A DNA stretch of 64,000 bases from Omphalotus guepiniiformis. Taxonomy: Eukaryota; Basidiomycota; Agaricomycetes; Agaricales; Omphalotaceae. The notes under the pieces are model-generated. The model was not told the origin of the DNA. It made no database searches and saw only the letters and a program-made list of their open reading frames with translations. This document shows positions 44,331-55,665 of this stretch, in pieces. The stretch's first letter is position 1; every line of letters begins with the position of its first letter. Both the position numbers and the translations under genes were made by a program. The stretch lies in the NCBI GenBank assembly GCA_028554645.1, contig JAQOOI010000079.1, forward strand, positions 186,001-250,000, given 5' to 3'.

Positions 44331-47300
44331 ATTACCATTGCCATTTTCTTGTAGTGGTGGTCCAGGAGATCCCAGAGGTCCTGGTGGGCCAGGTGGTCCT
44401 GGTAGTCCTTGACCTGGAGGCTGCTGTCCAGGAGGACCATTCAGTGGCAGAGGTGGGGGTTGTTAAGGAGGACTTTGCCCATAGTTATAATTATAAGGAG
44501 GATTCGGAGGACATGGTGGAGATGGTGGTCCTTGACCGAAGAGATCGGGTGGCCCTGAAGGTGGTGGTTGTGGTGGTGGAGCCTGCCCAGAGTTACCCTG
44601 TGTGGGTTGCATGCCTGATGGCTGTGGCTCCTGATTATAGAAATTCAGAGGTCCTGGTGGACCTGGAGGTTGTGTAGGTGGCATTCCTCTGACATAGGGT
44701 GCATTGTATGCCCCTTGCATGCCCGGGTAGGATTCAAAACCCTGATGCTGATCATTGTTTTGATTTGAAGTATTCGATTCGTTGGGTCAATTTGGTCCTG
44801 CACTATAGCCAGAGCCCACTCACAGATTTTCTGATACAGGTGGTTGTGTAGGGGGTAGGTTTGGCATTCCAAACCTCATTGACTGGGCTCCTACTCCAGG
44901 CATTCCATACTCTGTATTCGATTGATTAGGGAAACCAGGCAATGGATTTACTACATCCGATGGGCATAAAGGTGGACGTGCTTTTTCATATGCAGTCCAA
45001 TTGAATCAGACCCCCTTTGCCGGCATCGAAGATTGATTATCATGCTGAACATTTGGTGCCTTCTTTTCCTCTGGTGGTTGTGTTTGGTACCTCAGAGGAG
45101 CAGACACGCCTGTTTGTTGGTACTCCCAAGATGCATCGATTGGATTCTGCGAATGGTACCAGTGTTCGTACTGTTTCTTCAAATCCCAACTTGCATCAAC
45201 ATTATTACCCAGATAGATCCCAATTAAATTTGAAGTTGCTGTTGCATTATGTGGAGTCGGTTGAGTGACTTGAATATCCGGGATCATAGGTGTGGGAGGT
45301 TTTGAACTTAGTCGAATGGGTGGTGGCGCTAATAAAATCGATGTTGGCAATGTTTGGTATTGGGTATTGATATGGGCTGGTTGACATCCCATTTCCACTA
45401 TTTGGTGGAATCAATGACCCTGCCACACTTGGTGGCAGCTGGGCCATTATGTCCTCCTGTTTCATTCAATTTTGAGGCGCTGATTCAAAAGTTGGTTGAA
45501 ACTGTCCTTGATTTGATTCTTCTGGGATGTCAACTATAAATGCTGCTTTAGCATTTTGAGCAAGTGTCGCAAATTGGTGAATCAGTCCCAGATTGGTTAA
45601 TTTTACAACTCTTTTCAGGTGATCGACCATATCTTCGTAGCTCTTAGGCTGCAAAAGCAGCTTCTTATATCCCGGCTGTGGTCCTGACACAGCTCATATA
45701 AACACTTGTCCTGGGACCACAACTCCAATACTATTTCCTGCATCAATTGGAGCAGATAGAGATTGATGTCCTTCAGGGGGATTAGGGTCAGGCATCCTTC
45801 CGACCCTTAATCGAACTACTGGCACCCTTGGAGACTGTATTTTATTGTATCGGATTGGGTTCCAAGGCCAGCATTCATTTCATTTTGTTTTGTAGCTTCC
45901 ACTCCCTGGTTTGATACTATAAAGGTCTCAAATCATTGATTGAGCTACTAGATAGTACATTTGACGTTCGAGTTTCAAAAGCCATTTCCAAGGTGGAGGC
46001 TTCTCTCTTCCTTGGGACCAAGAAGTCATGACACTCTCCATTCGAAGTCGAATAACCCCTGGATCAGGAGTATCATAAGGCCACAACTCCCATTGTAAAC
46101 AGGTATACTGAAGTTTGTTGTGAAGTCTTTGGTTGAAATGGTCTGGATATTGTAGACTTTGACCATCAACAATAACACTAGGAAATTCGGTGTATTCAAA
46201 TGGATTGGCAGGGAATGCAGACATTGTTCAATCCATCATCGGATCGTTTTGCTGCTGACTGATCTTAAGAGTATTGTGAATGTACTCCGGAATTACATCT
46301 GTTGGTACTTCATTTGGGTGAAAAATGCCCCATTTCACAAGGTATTCCCGATTTCCGTAGATTTTGTCTAGAAGGCTCAAAAAAAAATGATAATTGTTGA
46401 TATCCCAGAACCAATATTGACCCATTGGGCCTAGATCCTGCCAGGTGGTTTGAGCAGCTTCGGATAACAATCGTATCCACCCCGCCCAATCATATTGATG
46501 AACAGTTTCTGCCCACCCCATGTTCCAAAGAACTCTTCTCGCTAATCGACCAGCGTGCTCTAGGCTAATTGATTGATCATTTGATTCAATCAACTGGCGC
46601 AGAGTAAAGATATCATTGGACACAGGTCTAGTGCTTCTTGAAAAGTCCAATCTGCTGACAATTCGAAGCGGCTGATAATGTGCTCCATTCACAGGCTGCA
46701 TAACAGCTGGTTGTTGCATCATTTTGACAGTAATTTCAGGAGCTTTATTGAATTCTGGAGAATTCGGTTGGACCCAATCTTCCCTTTGCTTCCCTTTCGC
46801 TGTAGAGGCAATTGGTTCGAGAGTATTTGGTGAAGGGTCACCTGGTGCCCCTCCCTGTGTTTTTGAACTGCCGTGAGAGGAATTCGACAATCCTGAGGAC
46901 ATGGAATGATTACTCGAAGGTAACCGCACATTGGCTAGTGTCATCTGTGGATTGCTGACACTACCTGGGTCCCCGGTTGTCAGATTGGGTCACTATCTGG
47001 GTCCCGGTTGTCGAATTGGTCATGCTGTCCTTGTGGTCGAACCAGTTGTTCAACACGAGATTCCTCAGGATCTCTCTTTTCATTCAAATTGAAAGATCCA
47101 GGGACAGGTGGCTTGTTGATGTCGTCTTCCGCTGTTCAAATTGGAGCTTCTGTCATTTCAACTGGATTCTGATTAGACTCCTGATGTTGGTCACTAGATT
47201 CACTGGTAAATGACATGGGAGGTGATTTCTCCACCTGGGAACGTGGCTCATTGTATTGCCTGCCCCAATTGATGCCTTGTCCAGAGGGACGAAGTCCTTG

Positions 47301-47492
47301 ACCAGTCAGTGCGAAGCCACGAACGCCTCGTCTGCAACCTTGTCCTCTTGCAGTCAACATTTCAGGAGTTGTGTTATAGCCAAATCGAGTTGGTTGTTGA
47401 GTTGATTGCCCCGTTGATACGACCGCGGGAATACCACTCCCATTTTCGGCCTCGCAGGATTGATCACTCCAGTACAAACCTACTAAATACAC
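44331..47492 (-). pseudogene. long N-terminal Gag extension of element D
   Basis: About 3 kb of minus-strand coding sequence precede the capsid: a Trp/Tyr-rich part (46224-46944, with AGRLARRVLWNMGWAETV and WFWDINNYHFFLSLL), then Pro/Gln/Gly-rich low complexity (44463-45465). The pieces are largely in one frame, with stops near 46228 and 45926 and a shift near 45390. Whether the whole stretch belongs to Gag or includes a separate upstream gene cannot be told, because C cuts it at 47492. Confidence 0.6.
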
Positions 47493-48656
47493 TGTATAGT
47501 CCTAAGTTCCGCGGTGTATTACGCACATTCAACCACTAGTATATGTGTACAAAGGTGTACAAGACTGTAGAACGGCACTAAATGGGTCTTCTCAGTGTAG
47601 GTATTACCTAAGTATGCACTCAAGTAAAGCGTCGCGGCACTTGTTCTAAGGTCCGACGTGTATAACTTGATGGCCCCAATACTGTATAAACCAACGCGTA
47701 GGTAACGAAGTACCGTGGCACTACTCAGAAGGCCAGACTTAGAAGCCAGGTAGCAGTAGCTCCGTGCACTAGTCATATCTAATGACCATGGTTGAGCCAC
47801 AGAAGGGTCTAGACGTACGATGTAACATGAAGTACTTCCGACGACGCGGAAGTAGAACACGTAAGGAGACACAGTGTTAGCGAACTACCGCGATACTTTC
47901 TAAAAGCGGCAAGATTATAACCCGATATAGGATACCCTGTTACCGCGTACTATACTTCATCCCTACCTTACGCGGTGCACCATATGCACCATATATCTCA
48001 TAACTGTCAAGTATCGCGACATTTGTTTGTACTATGTAAATAGAAATACTGTATATAAGAAATAGAACCTGGGCAAGGAAGGACAGGTTCCCGAGCCCCC
48101 CCCCATAGAGCTAATAGCATTTGTGTGTGGAAAAGCTTAAGTCCCTCTGAGTGATTAGAAGTTTTAAAGTGTTAACTGTCGCGTTAGTTCATAAGTCAGT
48201 GCGCCTAAGTGTTTACAAGCGGAATCGTCTGGTACCGCGGAGCCTGTGTGTGTAGTGTGAATAAGAGTGGATCGTCTGGTCACTCGTTGAACTCGTCGTC
48301 TGGCAGTTCTGAAATCCTCCTATACTCAACTCCACTAAGTGAGAAGTCGTCTGGCATCTCCCAACAATCGTCTGGTTGTTGTATCGTTTGTAGTCACTGG
48401 TCGCGGTGATTTGTTAAAGTTACGCGTTAGTTCGTTTGAGTGGTGTGTAGCATAGAGTTATCTGTGCCGCGTCGGTTTTGACTGTGTCTCCGAGCTCCTC
48501 TTACAACAACCTTATTCGCTTCACAGAGTTTGTTAGTCCCCCAAGCCCCACGAACTTAAAAGTCTTTGTGTGTTGTGTGTGTGTTTTGAGTGCTTGATAG
48601 ATTCATTCGAGTTAGTTAGCACTTCTTCTCATTCATACCCCATACCAAGCACATCA
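47493..48656 (+). repeat. 5' LTR of element C
   Basis: 1164 bp starting TGTATAGTCC inside the Gag of D and ending ACATCA directly before the primer-binding site. It contains about a dozen CGCG tetranucleotides. A 3' partner is not available, so the left border rests on the end of D's coding frame and the TG. Confidence 0.8.
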
Positions 48657-48677
48657 TCTGGAGCCCACCGCGAGGGG
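48657..48677 (+). other. primer-binding site of element C
   Basis: TCTGGAGCCCACCGCGAGGG plus G, identical to that of element B although the surrounding leader differs. Confidence 0.75.
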
Positions 48678-48743
48678 TTTCTGATTAATAAACTAAGTGA
48701 AGTGTTTTAGGTTTCGTACGAGACCGAAGAGTTATAGTCGCGG

Positions 48744-50507
48744 TTGTCTAACCAACAATCAGACAAAACGTCTAGACGAAGTTCACGGCCTTCAACGGTA
48801 GAGAATACCAGAGAGTCGTTAGCACGTACAAAGGCAATCAAAAGAGTTAGTAGCTACAGGAAGTCACATCCTGAAGTTGTTGCTCAACCCCGAGAATCGA
48901 TTAACGTAGTTGACACGGAAGATTCGAGTATTAGACAGTCGCGGAACTTTGACGAAGAACTATCTGATTACGGAGAAGGTACTTCATTTCAATTTCCTAG
49001 GCCAGACCCACCGTCGCGTCGAAACTCAGTAGTCCCACCAACTATTGATAGACATTCTCATTCGGACGAGGAACTATCCGAAGTCCACACACTTCTATTT
49101 GATTTACACATTTCACCGAACTCTGCACCTATTTTACCTATAATTCAAGAAAATATCATAAAAATGCCGGCTATGGATAAGATTCCGAGGAGAAGAGAAT
49201 GTGGAGCACCAGATTTGCGTCGCGATCATGATGTAGACGACGTCAGAGACTATCTGGGGGAAATTGAGGATATTATCCAAGATTTCAAAATAGAGGAAGA
49301 AGCGGATAAGAAATCAGTCGTGTTGCGTTACCTACCCGCAACTATAAGAGAACAATGGAAGGCGTTGCCTACGTATGAGAAAGAGGAAGGGACGTTTATC
49401 GAGTTCCGCGACGAGATTTTGAAGAGTTATGATGGAGGATCGGACGAGGGAACTTTCTCCTTCGCAAAATTCGAAAGAGCCGCGAAGAAGTATAAGCATA
49501 TAACGATGGAAGATCTCGAAGATGTATTAAGAATGAGGAATACCCTAAGGCCGTTCCTTAAGCACTACACTACGACCGCGTTGTATACTAACAGAGAAAT
49601 TGTCAGAGTCCTCCGCGGAATGTTTGAAGATGAATTTTGGAGATCCATCACGTTGACTTTGAAGTTACAAAAACGTGCGAACCCACCTGCAGAAGCTAGA
49701 CCGAGAGATGATGCCTATACAGCAGAAGAGATTCTGGACGAGGCAGAATTTAACGCGAGATCTCAGGTTGAGGAAGTAATTAGTCTTGGGAACGTAAGGT
49801 CCGCGAAGGAAGATAGAGGAAAGAAGGTAGAAAAAGTGAAGCATGAGCAAACGGAAGGATGGGTGGCGGAATTGAAAGATCTAATCACGATCCAAACAAA
49901 GAACCTTACCCAGAGAGCCGCGAGAGAAGAAGAAATGATGGGTAAACTGCTAGAGCAATTAAAGCTCGCGGCACCTGGAACGAGTAGCGGTACCAGGCAT
50001 CCAGAACGTATACCCTATATGGCGCCGCGGGACTATGGGAGAACCGCGTTGAATGACAACCGTCCCGACTACTTTCGAGCCGCGACGTGTTGGTTCTGTG
50101 GCTTAAACGGACATATGGCAGGGCAATGTATGGTACGCAAGCAGTACGTAGATGATGGAAAGATCATTTTGAAAGAAGGGATCACTTGTATGCCAGATGG
50201 AGAGCCAGTAGCACAGAAAGCTCCAAATGGGCCTCCTCAGAAAGACTTTGTGGACCGAAGACTGTCTGAAAAGAAAGTACAAGCTTCTCAGGTTGAGGTA
50301 CTACAGATGCAGCTAGAGGAGGTCGAGTCGTACAATAAACAGTACACTAGAGTTTGGCAAGAATATGAAGAGGCGAAGCGTGCTCAAGAAAGGGTGTTAG
50401 AATCCAATCTTAGCGCGGCCTATATTCGAGGTCCGGCAAGAGATTCGATAAGTAACGCGGCAGTTGGTAACAATGAGAAAGGAAGGTTCGAGGAGGGTTT
50501 TCGGTAA
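48744..50507 (+). CDS. Gag of element C
   Basis: Structural protein. The frame opens after the leader without an ATG: the first codon at 48744 is TTG, and the first in-frame Met is at about 49163 (MPAMDKIPRRRE), as in B. The N-terminal part is Ser/Arg-rich. The capsid region has VDDVRDYLGEIEDIIQDF and LRYLPATIREQWKALP. A zinc knuckle CWFCGLNGHMAGQC (CX2CX4HX4C) lies near 50093-50134. The frame ends at TAA 50505-50507, four bases after the slippery GGGTTTT. Confidence 0.87.
   Translation: MSNQQSDKTSRRSSRPSTVENTRESLARTKAIKRVSSYRKSHPEVVAQPRESINVVDTEDSSIRQSRNFDEELSDYGEGTSFQFPRPDPPSRRNSVVPPTIDRHSHSDEELSEVHTLLFDLHISPNSAPILPIIQENIIKMPAMDKIPRRRECGAPDLRRDHDVDDVRDYLGEIEDIIQDFKIEEEADKKSVVLRYLPATIREQWKALPTYEKEEGTFIEFRDEILKSYDGGSDEGTFSFAKFERAAKKYKHITMEDLEDVLRMRNTLRPFLKHYTTTALYTNREIVRVLRGMFEDEFWRSITLTLKLQKRANPPAEARPRDDAYTAEEILDEAEFNARSQVEEVISLGNVRSAKEDRGKKVEKVKHEQTEGWVAELKDLITIQTKNLTQRAAREEEMMGKLLEQLKLAAPGTSSGTRHPERIPYMAPRDYGRTALNDNRPDYFRAATCWFCGLNGHMAGQCMVRKQYVDDGKIILKEGITCMPDGEPVAQKAPNGPPQKDFVDRRLSEKKVQASQVEVLQMQLEEVESYNKQYTRVWQEYEEAKRAQERVLESNLSAAYIRGPARDSISNAAVGNNEKGRFEEGFR
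50495..50501 (+). promoter_or_regulatory. candidate -1 frameshift site, element C gag-pro
   Basis: In the gag frame the sequence is G GGT TTT, with the stop TAA one codon downstream. A -1 slip enters the pro frame (SVSSRMESQAPTKEK). The heptamer fits X XXY YYZ and is repeated at the pro-pol junction. Confidence 0.78.
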
Positions 50508-50515
50508 GTTCGAGG

Positions 50516-51721
50516 ATGGAAAGCCAGGCCCCTACAAAAGAGAAAAATCCTGTTAGGGCCGCGGCACCTGAGAATGATACTGAAAACAAGGGTAATGAAC
50601 GACGGTTGTGGAAAGAAAAGGACGTGGAACCTGAAAAGGACGCGAGCCTAGAGAAAGATAAGTATAAGGAGTTAGTCAGGAAAGAAAAACGTTTGAGATT
50701 CGATGGTGTCGAGATGCCTCCACTACCTACCGTAGTGAAGAAGAGCCGCGTACCAGAGGTTCCTTACGCAAACGTACCTGATGTGTCGTATTCGCCAACT
50801 GAGCAAGAGAAACTGAAAGCTCAGAAAGAGCGGTTAGAGAACCCGAGGGGGATAATTTGGAAGACAAGGAATGAGAAGGCCGCGGAGTCTCCTGTTATTC
50901 CGTTAACGAAACATCCTGACGCGGGAGAAACAGTAGTGGAATCAGAAATTTCACTCAGAGGAACGATCAAGTCAAGAGTCAAATTGAAGCCTGAAGAGAC
51001 CGCGGGAGGTTTGAGAGAGATCCTAGCCAAAAGCCCCCTATTACCTTTTAGCGAGGAAAATGTAGGAGAGGTTCACGTAACAACAAATACAGTCGCGTTA
51101 GCTGACCTTAATGTCACCGCGGAAGTTTTTGTTCTGAAACAGGCGGAAGGAGATCTTCCAGCAGGAGCGGTTGTGATTAGCGATCCAGTTGAACAGTACG
51201 TGGAAAGCCTGGGAAGCAAAGATAACCCAATTCAGATCTACGTGGCAAGAGATTCAGAGTCGCTTCGATGTGTGTATCCTTTAGTAAATGGTACCGCGAA
51301 GATCGAAAGTCTACTAGACTCGGGTTCGCAGATTATCTCTACATTGGAGAAAAGAGCTCGCGAAGCCGGTTTATCGTGGGACCCGGACATAGTAATCTTT
51401 ATGCAATCGGCTAACAAGGGTGTTGAGAAGTCTTTGGGATTGGCGCGTAATGTACCATTCTTACTAGGCGGAATCACCGTGTACTTACAAGTACATGTAA
51501 TTCGAGACCCCGCGTATGAATTGCTACTGGGACGGCCTTTTGACACGATCACGGAGAGTTTAGTGGATAATCATGCAGATGGAACGCAGGACCTCGTTAT
51601 TCAGGACCCTAACACTAAGAAGCGAGCTGTTGTACCTACCTATGAGCGAGGGAAAGGTTCTGTACCTATAAGCAAAGACAAGGAACAGACTCAGGGTTTT
51701 TCAGCAGCTTCGAGGAATTGA
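50516..51721 (+). CDS. aspartic protease region (Pro) of element C
   Basis: Probably made as Gag-Pro by -1 frameshift; the ATG at 50516 could also serve. After a charged linker the protease shows LLDSGSQIIS (about 51310-51339), RNVPFLLGGI and YELLLGRPFDTI, matching B. It ends at TGA 51719-51721, inside the open pol frame. Confidence 0.86.
   Translation: MESQAPTKEKNPVRAAAPENDTENKGNERRLWKEKDVEPEKDASLEKDKYKELVRKEKRLRFDGVEMPPLPTVVKKSRVPEVPYANVPDVSYSPTEQEKLKAQKERLENPRGIIWKTRNEKAAESPVIPLTKHPDAGETVVESEISLRGTIKSRVKLKPEETAGGLREILAKSPLLPFSEENVGEVHVTTNTVALADLNVTAEVFVLKQAEGDLPAGAVVISDPVEQYVESLGSKDNPIQIYVARDSESLRCVYPLVNGTAKIESLLDSGSQIISTLEKRAREAGLSWDPDIVIFMQSANKGVEKSLGLARNVPFLLGGITVYLQVHVIRDPAYELLLGRPFDTITESLVDNHADGTQDLVIQDPNTKKRAVVPTYERGKGSVPISKDKEQTQGFSAASRN
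51694..51700 (+). promoter_or_regulatory. candidate -1 frameshift site, element C pro-pol
   Basis: G GGT TTT in the pro frame. A -1 slip gives FSSFEELIPDQGE and continues into pol, parallel to B. It is the second use of the same heptamer in this element. Confidence 0.8.
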
Positions 51722-54700
51722 TCCCAGATCAAGGAGAAGCCGCGGTGGTTTTTGAATTAAATGACGAAGGTCTTTCCATTGGCATAAGTGATGTAGTATT
51801 TGCAGATATAAATGAAGAGCAAAAATCAAAGTTTGAGAAGCGAGAGTTACGTGATCTATACTTATCTGCCGCGGAGAAGTATATTGATCTAAAAAGTGAT
51901 AAAGAAACGACGAGACCCGTATTGAGATCCTATTTGAGTTCGGTGTATGGAGCGCAAAATCCTGCCGCGTACTCTCAAGCAAATTTCACGGTGCAAGAAG
52001 TAGAGTTAGAAGACGGCATAGAAGAGTTGCAGCAAATTCCCCTGTTTGATGTAAGGAGCATCGCGATGCTTGATGTATCCCCTGATATGAAAGATCAAGT
52101 GAGGAGGCACGCGTTGCGGCTGTGGAAGGAACGTTACGAACCAGTTAGTATCTTGGCAGGGAAGAAATACAAACCTGTCGCGTTGAAAACACGCCCTGTT
52201 CTAGGAGATTTACCATCGAAGTTTAGAATCATAAGAGAGATTAAAGGAGATCCATTGGCTGATATGCCGCAGCTTTCGCCTAATTATCCAGAATTCACGC
52301 CGACTGGTAGGTATACTCAGGAACGTAAAGAGATAATAGACGAGATACATAAGGAAGAGTTCCTTTGGCCAGAAGAACGGAAGTTGATGCATCATATGAT
52401 GATGCAGCAAGAGAAAGGGTTCGCGTGGGACGACAGTGAACGCGGAAGATTCAGAACAGATTTCTTTCCTTCAGTAGAGATGCCCGTGATACCTCATACA
52501 CCTTGGGTTGAGAGGAACATTCCTATTCCCCCTGGTATCTTTAATGAAGTATGCGCGGCAGTTAGACGAAAGATTGACGCGGGAGTTTACGAACCATCGA
52601 ACTCGTCTTACCGATCGAAGTGGTTCGCGGTGTTAAAGAAAGACGGAAAGAGTATTCGACTAGTACATAGTTTGGAACCGTTGAACGCGGTAACAATAGC
52701 ACATTCTGGTATACCGCCTGCTACTGAAGAGCTCGCGGAGAAATTCTGTGGTAGAGCTTGTGGAGGAATTCTAGATTTATATGTTGGCTATGATGAAAGA
52801 GAGTTGGCAATAGCATCGCGAGACTTAACTACATTCCAGACTCCCTTTGGAGCCCTGAGGTTAGTAACGCTACCGATGGGATGGACGAATTCAGTACCAA
52901 TCTTCCACGATGATGTAACACACATATTACAAGAAGAGATCCCGGAGTTTACGCAACCATACATCGATGATGTTCCTGTACGCGGTCCCGAAACGACTTA
53001 TCAAAGTGAAGATGGCACGTACGAGACCATTCCTGGTAATGATGGGATACGGAGGTTTATTTGGGAACATTTCACCAATATGAATAGGGTTATTCAAAGA
53101 ATGAAGTACTGTGGTGGGACTTTCTCAGGCCCCAAAGCTGTATTATGTAAAAGCGAGATTACAGTGGTCGGACATAGGTGTACACGAGAAGGAAGAGAGA
53201 TCGATCCGGAACGAGCGAAAACTATTACCAACTGGGGTGGACCTGAGAATATCCTAGAAGAGAAGGATATAAGACCATTCTTAGGCACCGCGGGACTAGT
53301 AAGAATGTTCGTCAAAGACTATGCAAAGATCGCGGAGCCTCTAACCCGATTTACGCGTAAAGATATTCCGTTCGAATGGCGACAAGAGCAAAGTGACGCG
53401 TTGGCAAAGTTGAAGGAGGCAGTAAAGAATAGCAAGGCATTAAGACCACTGAAGTATGATGTGGAAGATCCTGTTATATTGGCGGTAGATACGTCGTGGA
53501 AGGCTGTTGGGTTCTATATTTGTCAAGTGGATCCAGAGAATCCGCGACGAAGGTTCTACTCCAGATTCGGTTCGATTACACTAAGTGATCGCGAAGCTAG
53601 GTTTTCACAGCCGAAACAGGAGTTGTTTGGTTTGTATCGCGCGTTACGAGCGTGCCAGTATTGGTTGTTTGGTATTCGCAACCTTATAAACGAAACTGAC
53701 GCGAAGTACATTAAAGACATGTTAGAGCATCCTGATCAAATGCCGAACGCCGCGATAAATAGGTGGATAGAGTCGATCATGATGTTTCATTTTAAACTGA
53801 AGCACGTACCAGGCAAGATTCACGGACCTGATGGACTATCACGGCGGGATAAGCAAGTAGGTGATGATGAGTATGACAATCCTGAAGATGGTGAAGTTCA
53901 AGAACCCTACAAATTAGAGGAGTTTGTAGATAAGATCGACTCTAAGCATGGTTACGCGCACGTATTAGTTGATGAGAAAGAGGAATGGAAAAGTAATTAT
54001 ATGACTGGTTTAGCCGCGTTAGTAGACGACTTTAAGGAAGAATTGACGCGTGCTTATAAGCAAGAACGAGAGTTCCGCGACATACCAGAAGTAAAACAGT
54101 TTGTAGCCGCGAACTTGGCTAGTGAAGTACCAGAACTCGAGGAGCCACCAGAGCATATTGACGAAACAGAGTATGATGAGTCTAAGCGATCGAAGGGAGC
54201 GATAAACCAAGATAAAACAGTCGCGGAGGTTTTCAAATGGCTAACAGACACTTCTAAGAGGCCTGTAGGCTATGGGAATAACAAACACTTCAAGAACTTT
54301 TTAAGGTTAGCGCGGAACTTCTTTATACAAGACGGAAAACTCTATCGACGTGGAATCGAGGCAAAACATAAGCTGGTAGTTGAAAAGTCGCGTCGCGTCG
54401 CCATGATCCATGCTTGTCATGATAGTCTAGGGCACCGCGGCTTCTTCGCTACTAAATCCTTACTTATGGAACACTTTTGGTGGCCTGAAATGGAGAAAGA
54501 CATCTATGAGTATGTGAAGACCTGTCATACGTGCCAAATAAGACAAAAGACAAAGATCAGGATTCCTCCTACCGAGACGAAGACACCGTCAATCTTTCAG
54601 AAAATTCACGCTGACACCATGTATATGCCGGCGTCGAATGGCTACAAGCTGATTGTGCATGGTAGGTGCGCGTTAACCGGCTGGATGGAAGGAAGACCGT

Positions 54701-55665
54701 TGAAAGCAGAATCCGCAAGAGCGATTGGGCAGTGGTTATGGGAAGAAATTATCTGCCGCTGGGGCTGTCTTATAGAGATAGTTACAGATAATGGCGGACC
54801 TTTTCTAAAGGCGTTGGAATGGTTGGAGAAGAAATATGGCGTACGCGGTATTCGCATATCACCTTATAACTCCCAAGCCAACGGAATCGTTGAACACGCG
54901 CATTATGATGTGCGACACAGTCTCATAAAGGCCGCGGGAGGTGACGATTCAAAATGGTTTTACTATTTCTACTTAGTAATGTGGGCTGATAGGTGTACCA
55001 TAAGAAAGAGATTTGGTTGCTCCCCATTCTTCGCAGTAACTGGTGCGCACCCCTCGCTACCTTTTGATATCGTTGAGGCAACATGGCTTGTAGAATATCC
55101 TGATCATTTCATAAGTGATGCGGAACTAATTGGGCTACGAGCGAAAGCATTGGCTAAGCACGCGAAGCACGTAGTTGAATTGCGGGAACGCGTAACACGT
55201 GAGAAAAGGTCACGGTTGTTGAAGTTCGAAAAAGAGTATAAGTATGTTATTAAAGACTACGCGTTTAAGCCAGGTAGTTTGGTATTAGTTAGGAATACTC
55301 AGATTGAAAAATCTTTGAACTCTAAAACAAAGCCGCGCTACTTAGGACCTATGGTAGTACTCAGGCGTACCACAGGTGGCAGTTACATTGTGGCAGACCT
55401 GAATGGTGCGGTGTTCCAGAATAAAATCGGAGCTTTCCGCGTAATTCCATACTGGCCGCGGTCGCACATTGAGCTCCCCGAGAACCTAAGTGAGCTGATT
55501 GGTTTGTCAGAAGATGGCTTGTTGAGAATTGAACAAGGTCTAGAAGAAGAAGAAGAAGAATTATCCGTAGAACACGATCAAGCGGACCTAGATGGTGAAA
55601 TTCACGCGGACGTTTCAGTATACGACGCGAAGCACTGGATATCGAAGCCGAAGATCTTTCAGTAA
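51718..55665 (+). CDS. Pol of element C: RT, RNase H, integrase
   Basis: No ATG is needed if Pol is made by frameshift; the frame is open through the overlap. RT: SYRSKWFAVLKKDGKSIRLV, LDLYVGYDER, LPMGWTNS and PYIDDVPVRG, with the same extra segment (YETIPGNDGIRRF) as B. RNase H: AVDTSWKAVG, FSQPKQELFGL, NETDAKY and GPDGLSR. Integrase: HACHDSLGH with CHTCQ, HADTMYM, VTDNGGPF and NGIVEHAH, then PRYLGPMVVLRR. The tail is acidic (EEEEELSVEHDQ). No stop in 1315 codons. Confidence 0.93.
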   Translation: MIPDQGEAAVVFELNDEGLSIGISDVVFADINEEQKSKFEKRELRDLYLSAAEKYIDLKSDKETTRPVLRSYLSSVYGAQNPAAYSQANFTVQEVELEDGIEELQQIPLFDVRSIAMLDVSPDMKDQVRRHALRLWKERYEPVSILAGKKYKPVALKTRPVLGDLPSKFRIIREIKGDPLADMPQLSPNYPEFTPTGRYTQERKEIIDEIHKEEFLWPEERKLMHHMMMQQEKGFAWDDSERGRFRTDFFPSVEMPVIPHTPWVERNIPIPPGIFNEVCAAVRRKIDAGVYEPSNSSYRSKWFAVLKKDGKSIRLVHSLEPLNAVTIAHSGIPPATEELAEKFCGRACGGILDLYVGYDERELAIASRDLTTFQTPFGALRLVTLPMGWTNSVPIFHDDVTHILQEEIPEFTQPYIDDVPVRGPETTYQSEDGTYETIPGNDGIRRFIWEHFTNMNRVIQRMKYCGGTFSGPKAVLCKSEITVVGHRCTREGREIDPERAKTITNWGGPENILEEKDIRPFLGTAGLVRMFVKDYAKIAEPLTRFTRKDIPFEWRQEQSDALAKLKEAVKNSKALRPLKYDVEDPVILAVDTSWKAVGFYICQVDPENPRRRFYSRFGSITLSDREARFSQPKQELFGLYRALRACQYWLFGIRNLINETDAKYIKDMLEHPDQMPNAAINRWIESIMMFHFKLKHVPGKIHGPDGLSRRDKQVGDDEYDNPEDGEVQEPYKLEEFVDKIDSKHGYAHVLVDEKEEWKSNYMTGLAALVDDFKEELTRAYKQEREFRDIPEVKQFVAANLASEVPELEEPPEHIDETEYDESKRSKGAINQDKTVAEVFKWLTDTSKRPVGYGNNKHFKNFLRLARNFFIQDGKLYRRGIEAKHKLVVEKSRRVAMIHACHDSLGHRGFFATKSLLMEHFWWPEMEKDIYEYVKTCHTCQIRQKTKIRIPPTETKTPSIFQKIHADTMYMPASNGYKLIVHGRCALTGWMEGRPLKAESARAIGQWLWEEIICRWGCLIEIVTDNGGPFLKALEWLEKKYGVRGIRISPYNSQANGIVEHAHYDVRHSLIKAAGGDDSKWFYYFYLVMWADRCTIRKRFGCSPFFAVTGAHPSLPFDIVEATWLVEYPDHFISDAELIGLRAKALAKHAKHVVELRERVTREKRSRLLKFEKEYKYVIKDYAFKPGSLVLVRNTQIEKSLNSKTKPRYLGPMVVLRRTTGGSYIVADLNGAVFQNKIGAFRVIPYWPRSHIELPENLSELIGLSEDGLLRIEQGLEEEEEELSVEHDQADLDGEIHADVSVYDAKHWISKPKIFQ

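Larger units (their letters stand above)
35361..47492 (-). mobile_element. element D: decayed chromodomain Ty3/gypsy element
   Basis: Read on the minus strand from 47492 down, the order is a Pro/Gln-rich Gag extension, capsid, zinc knuckle, protease, RT, RNase H, integrase and chromodomain, ending at 36076. This is the order of chromoviruses. Many in-frame stops and some frameshifts show it is dead. Three insertions split it cleanly: 37754-39543, 40141-40607 and 41065-41606. Its 5' end is cut at 47492 by the LTR of C and its 3' end at 35361 by the LTR of B. Confidence 0.9.

Noticed and set aside
48095..48115. C-run (CCCCCCCCC) in the LTR of C
   Set aside because: A simple homopolymer without further structure.
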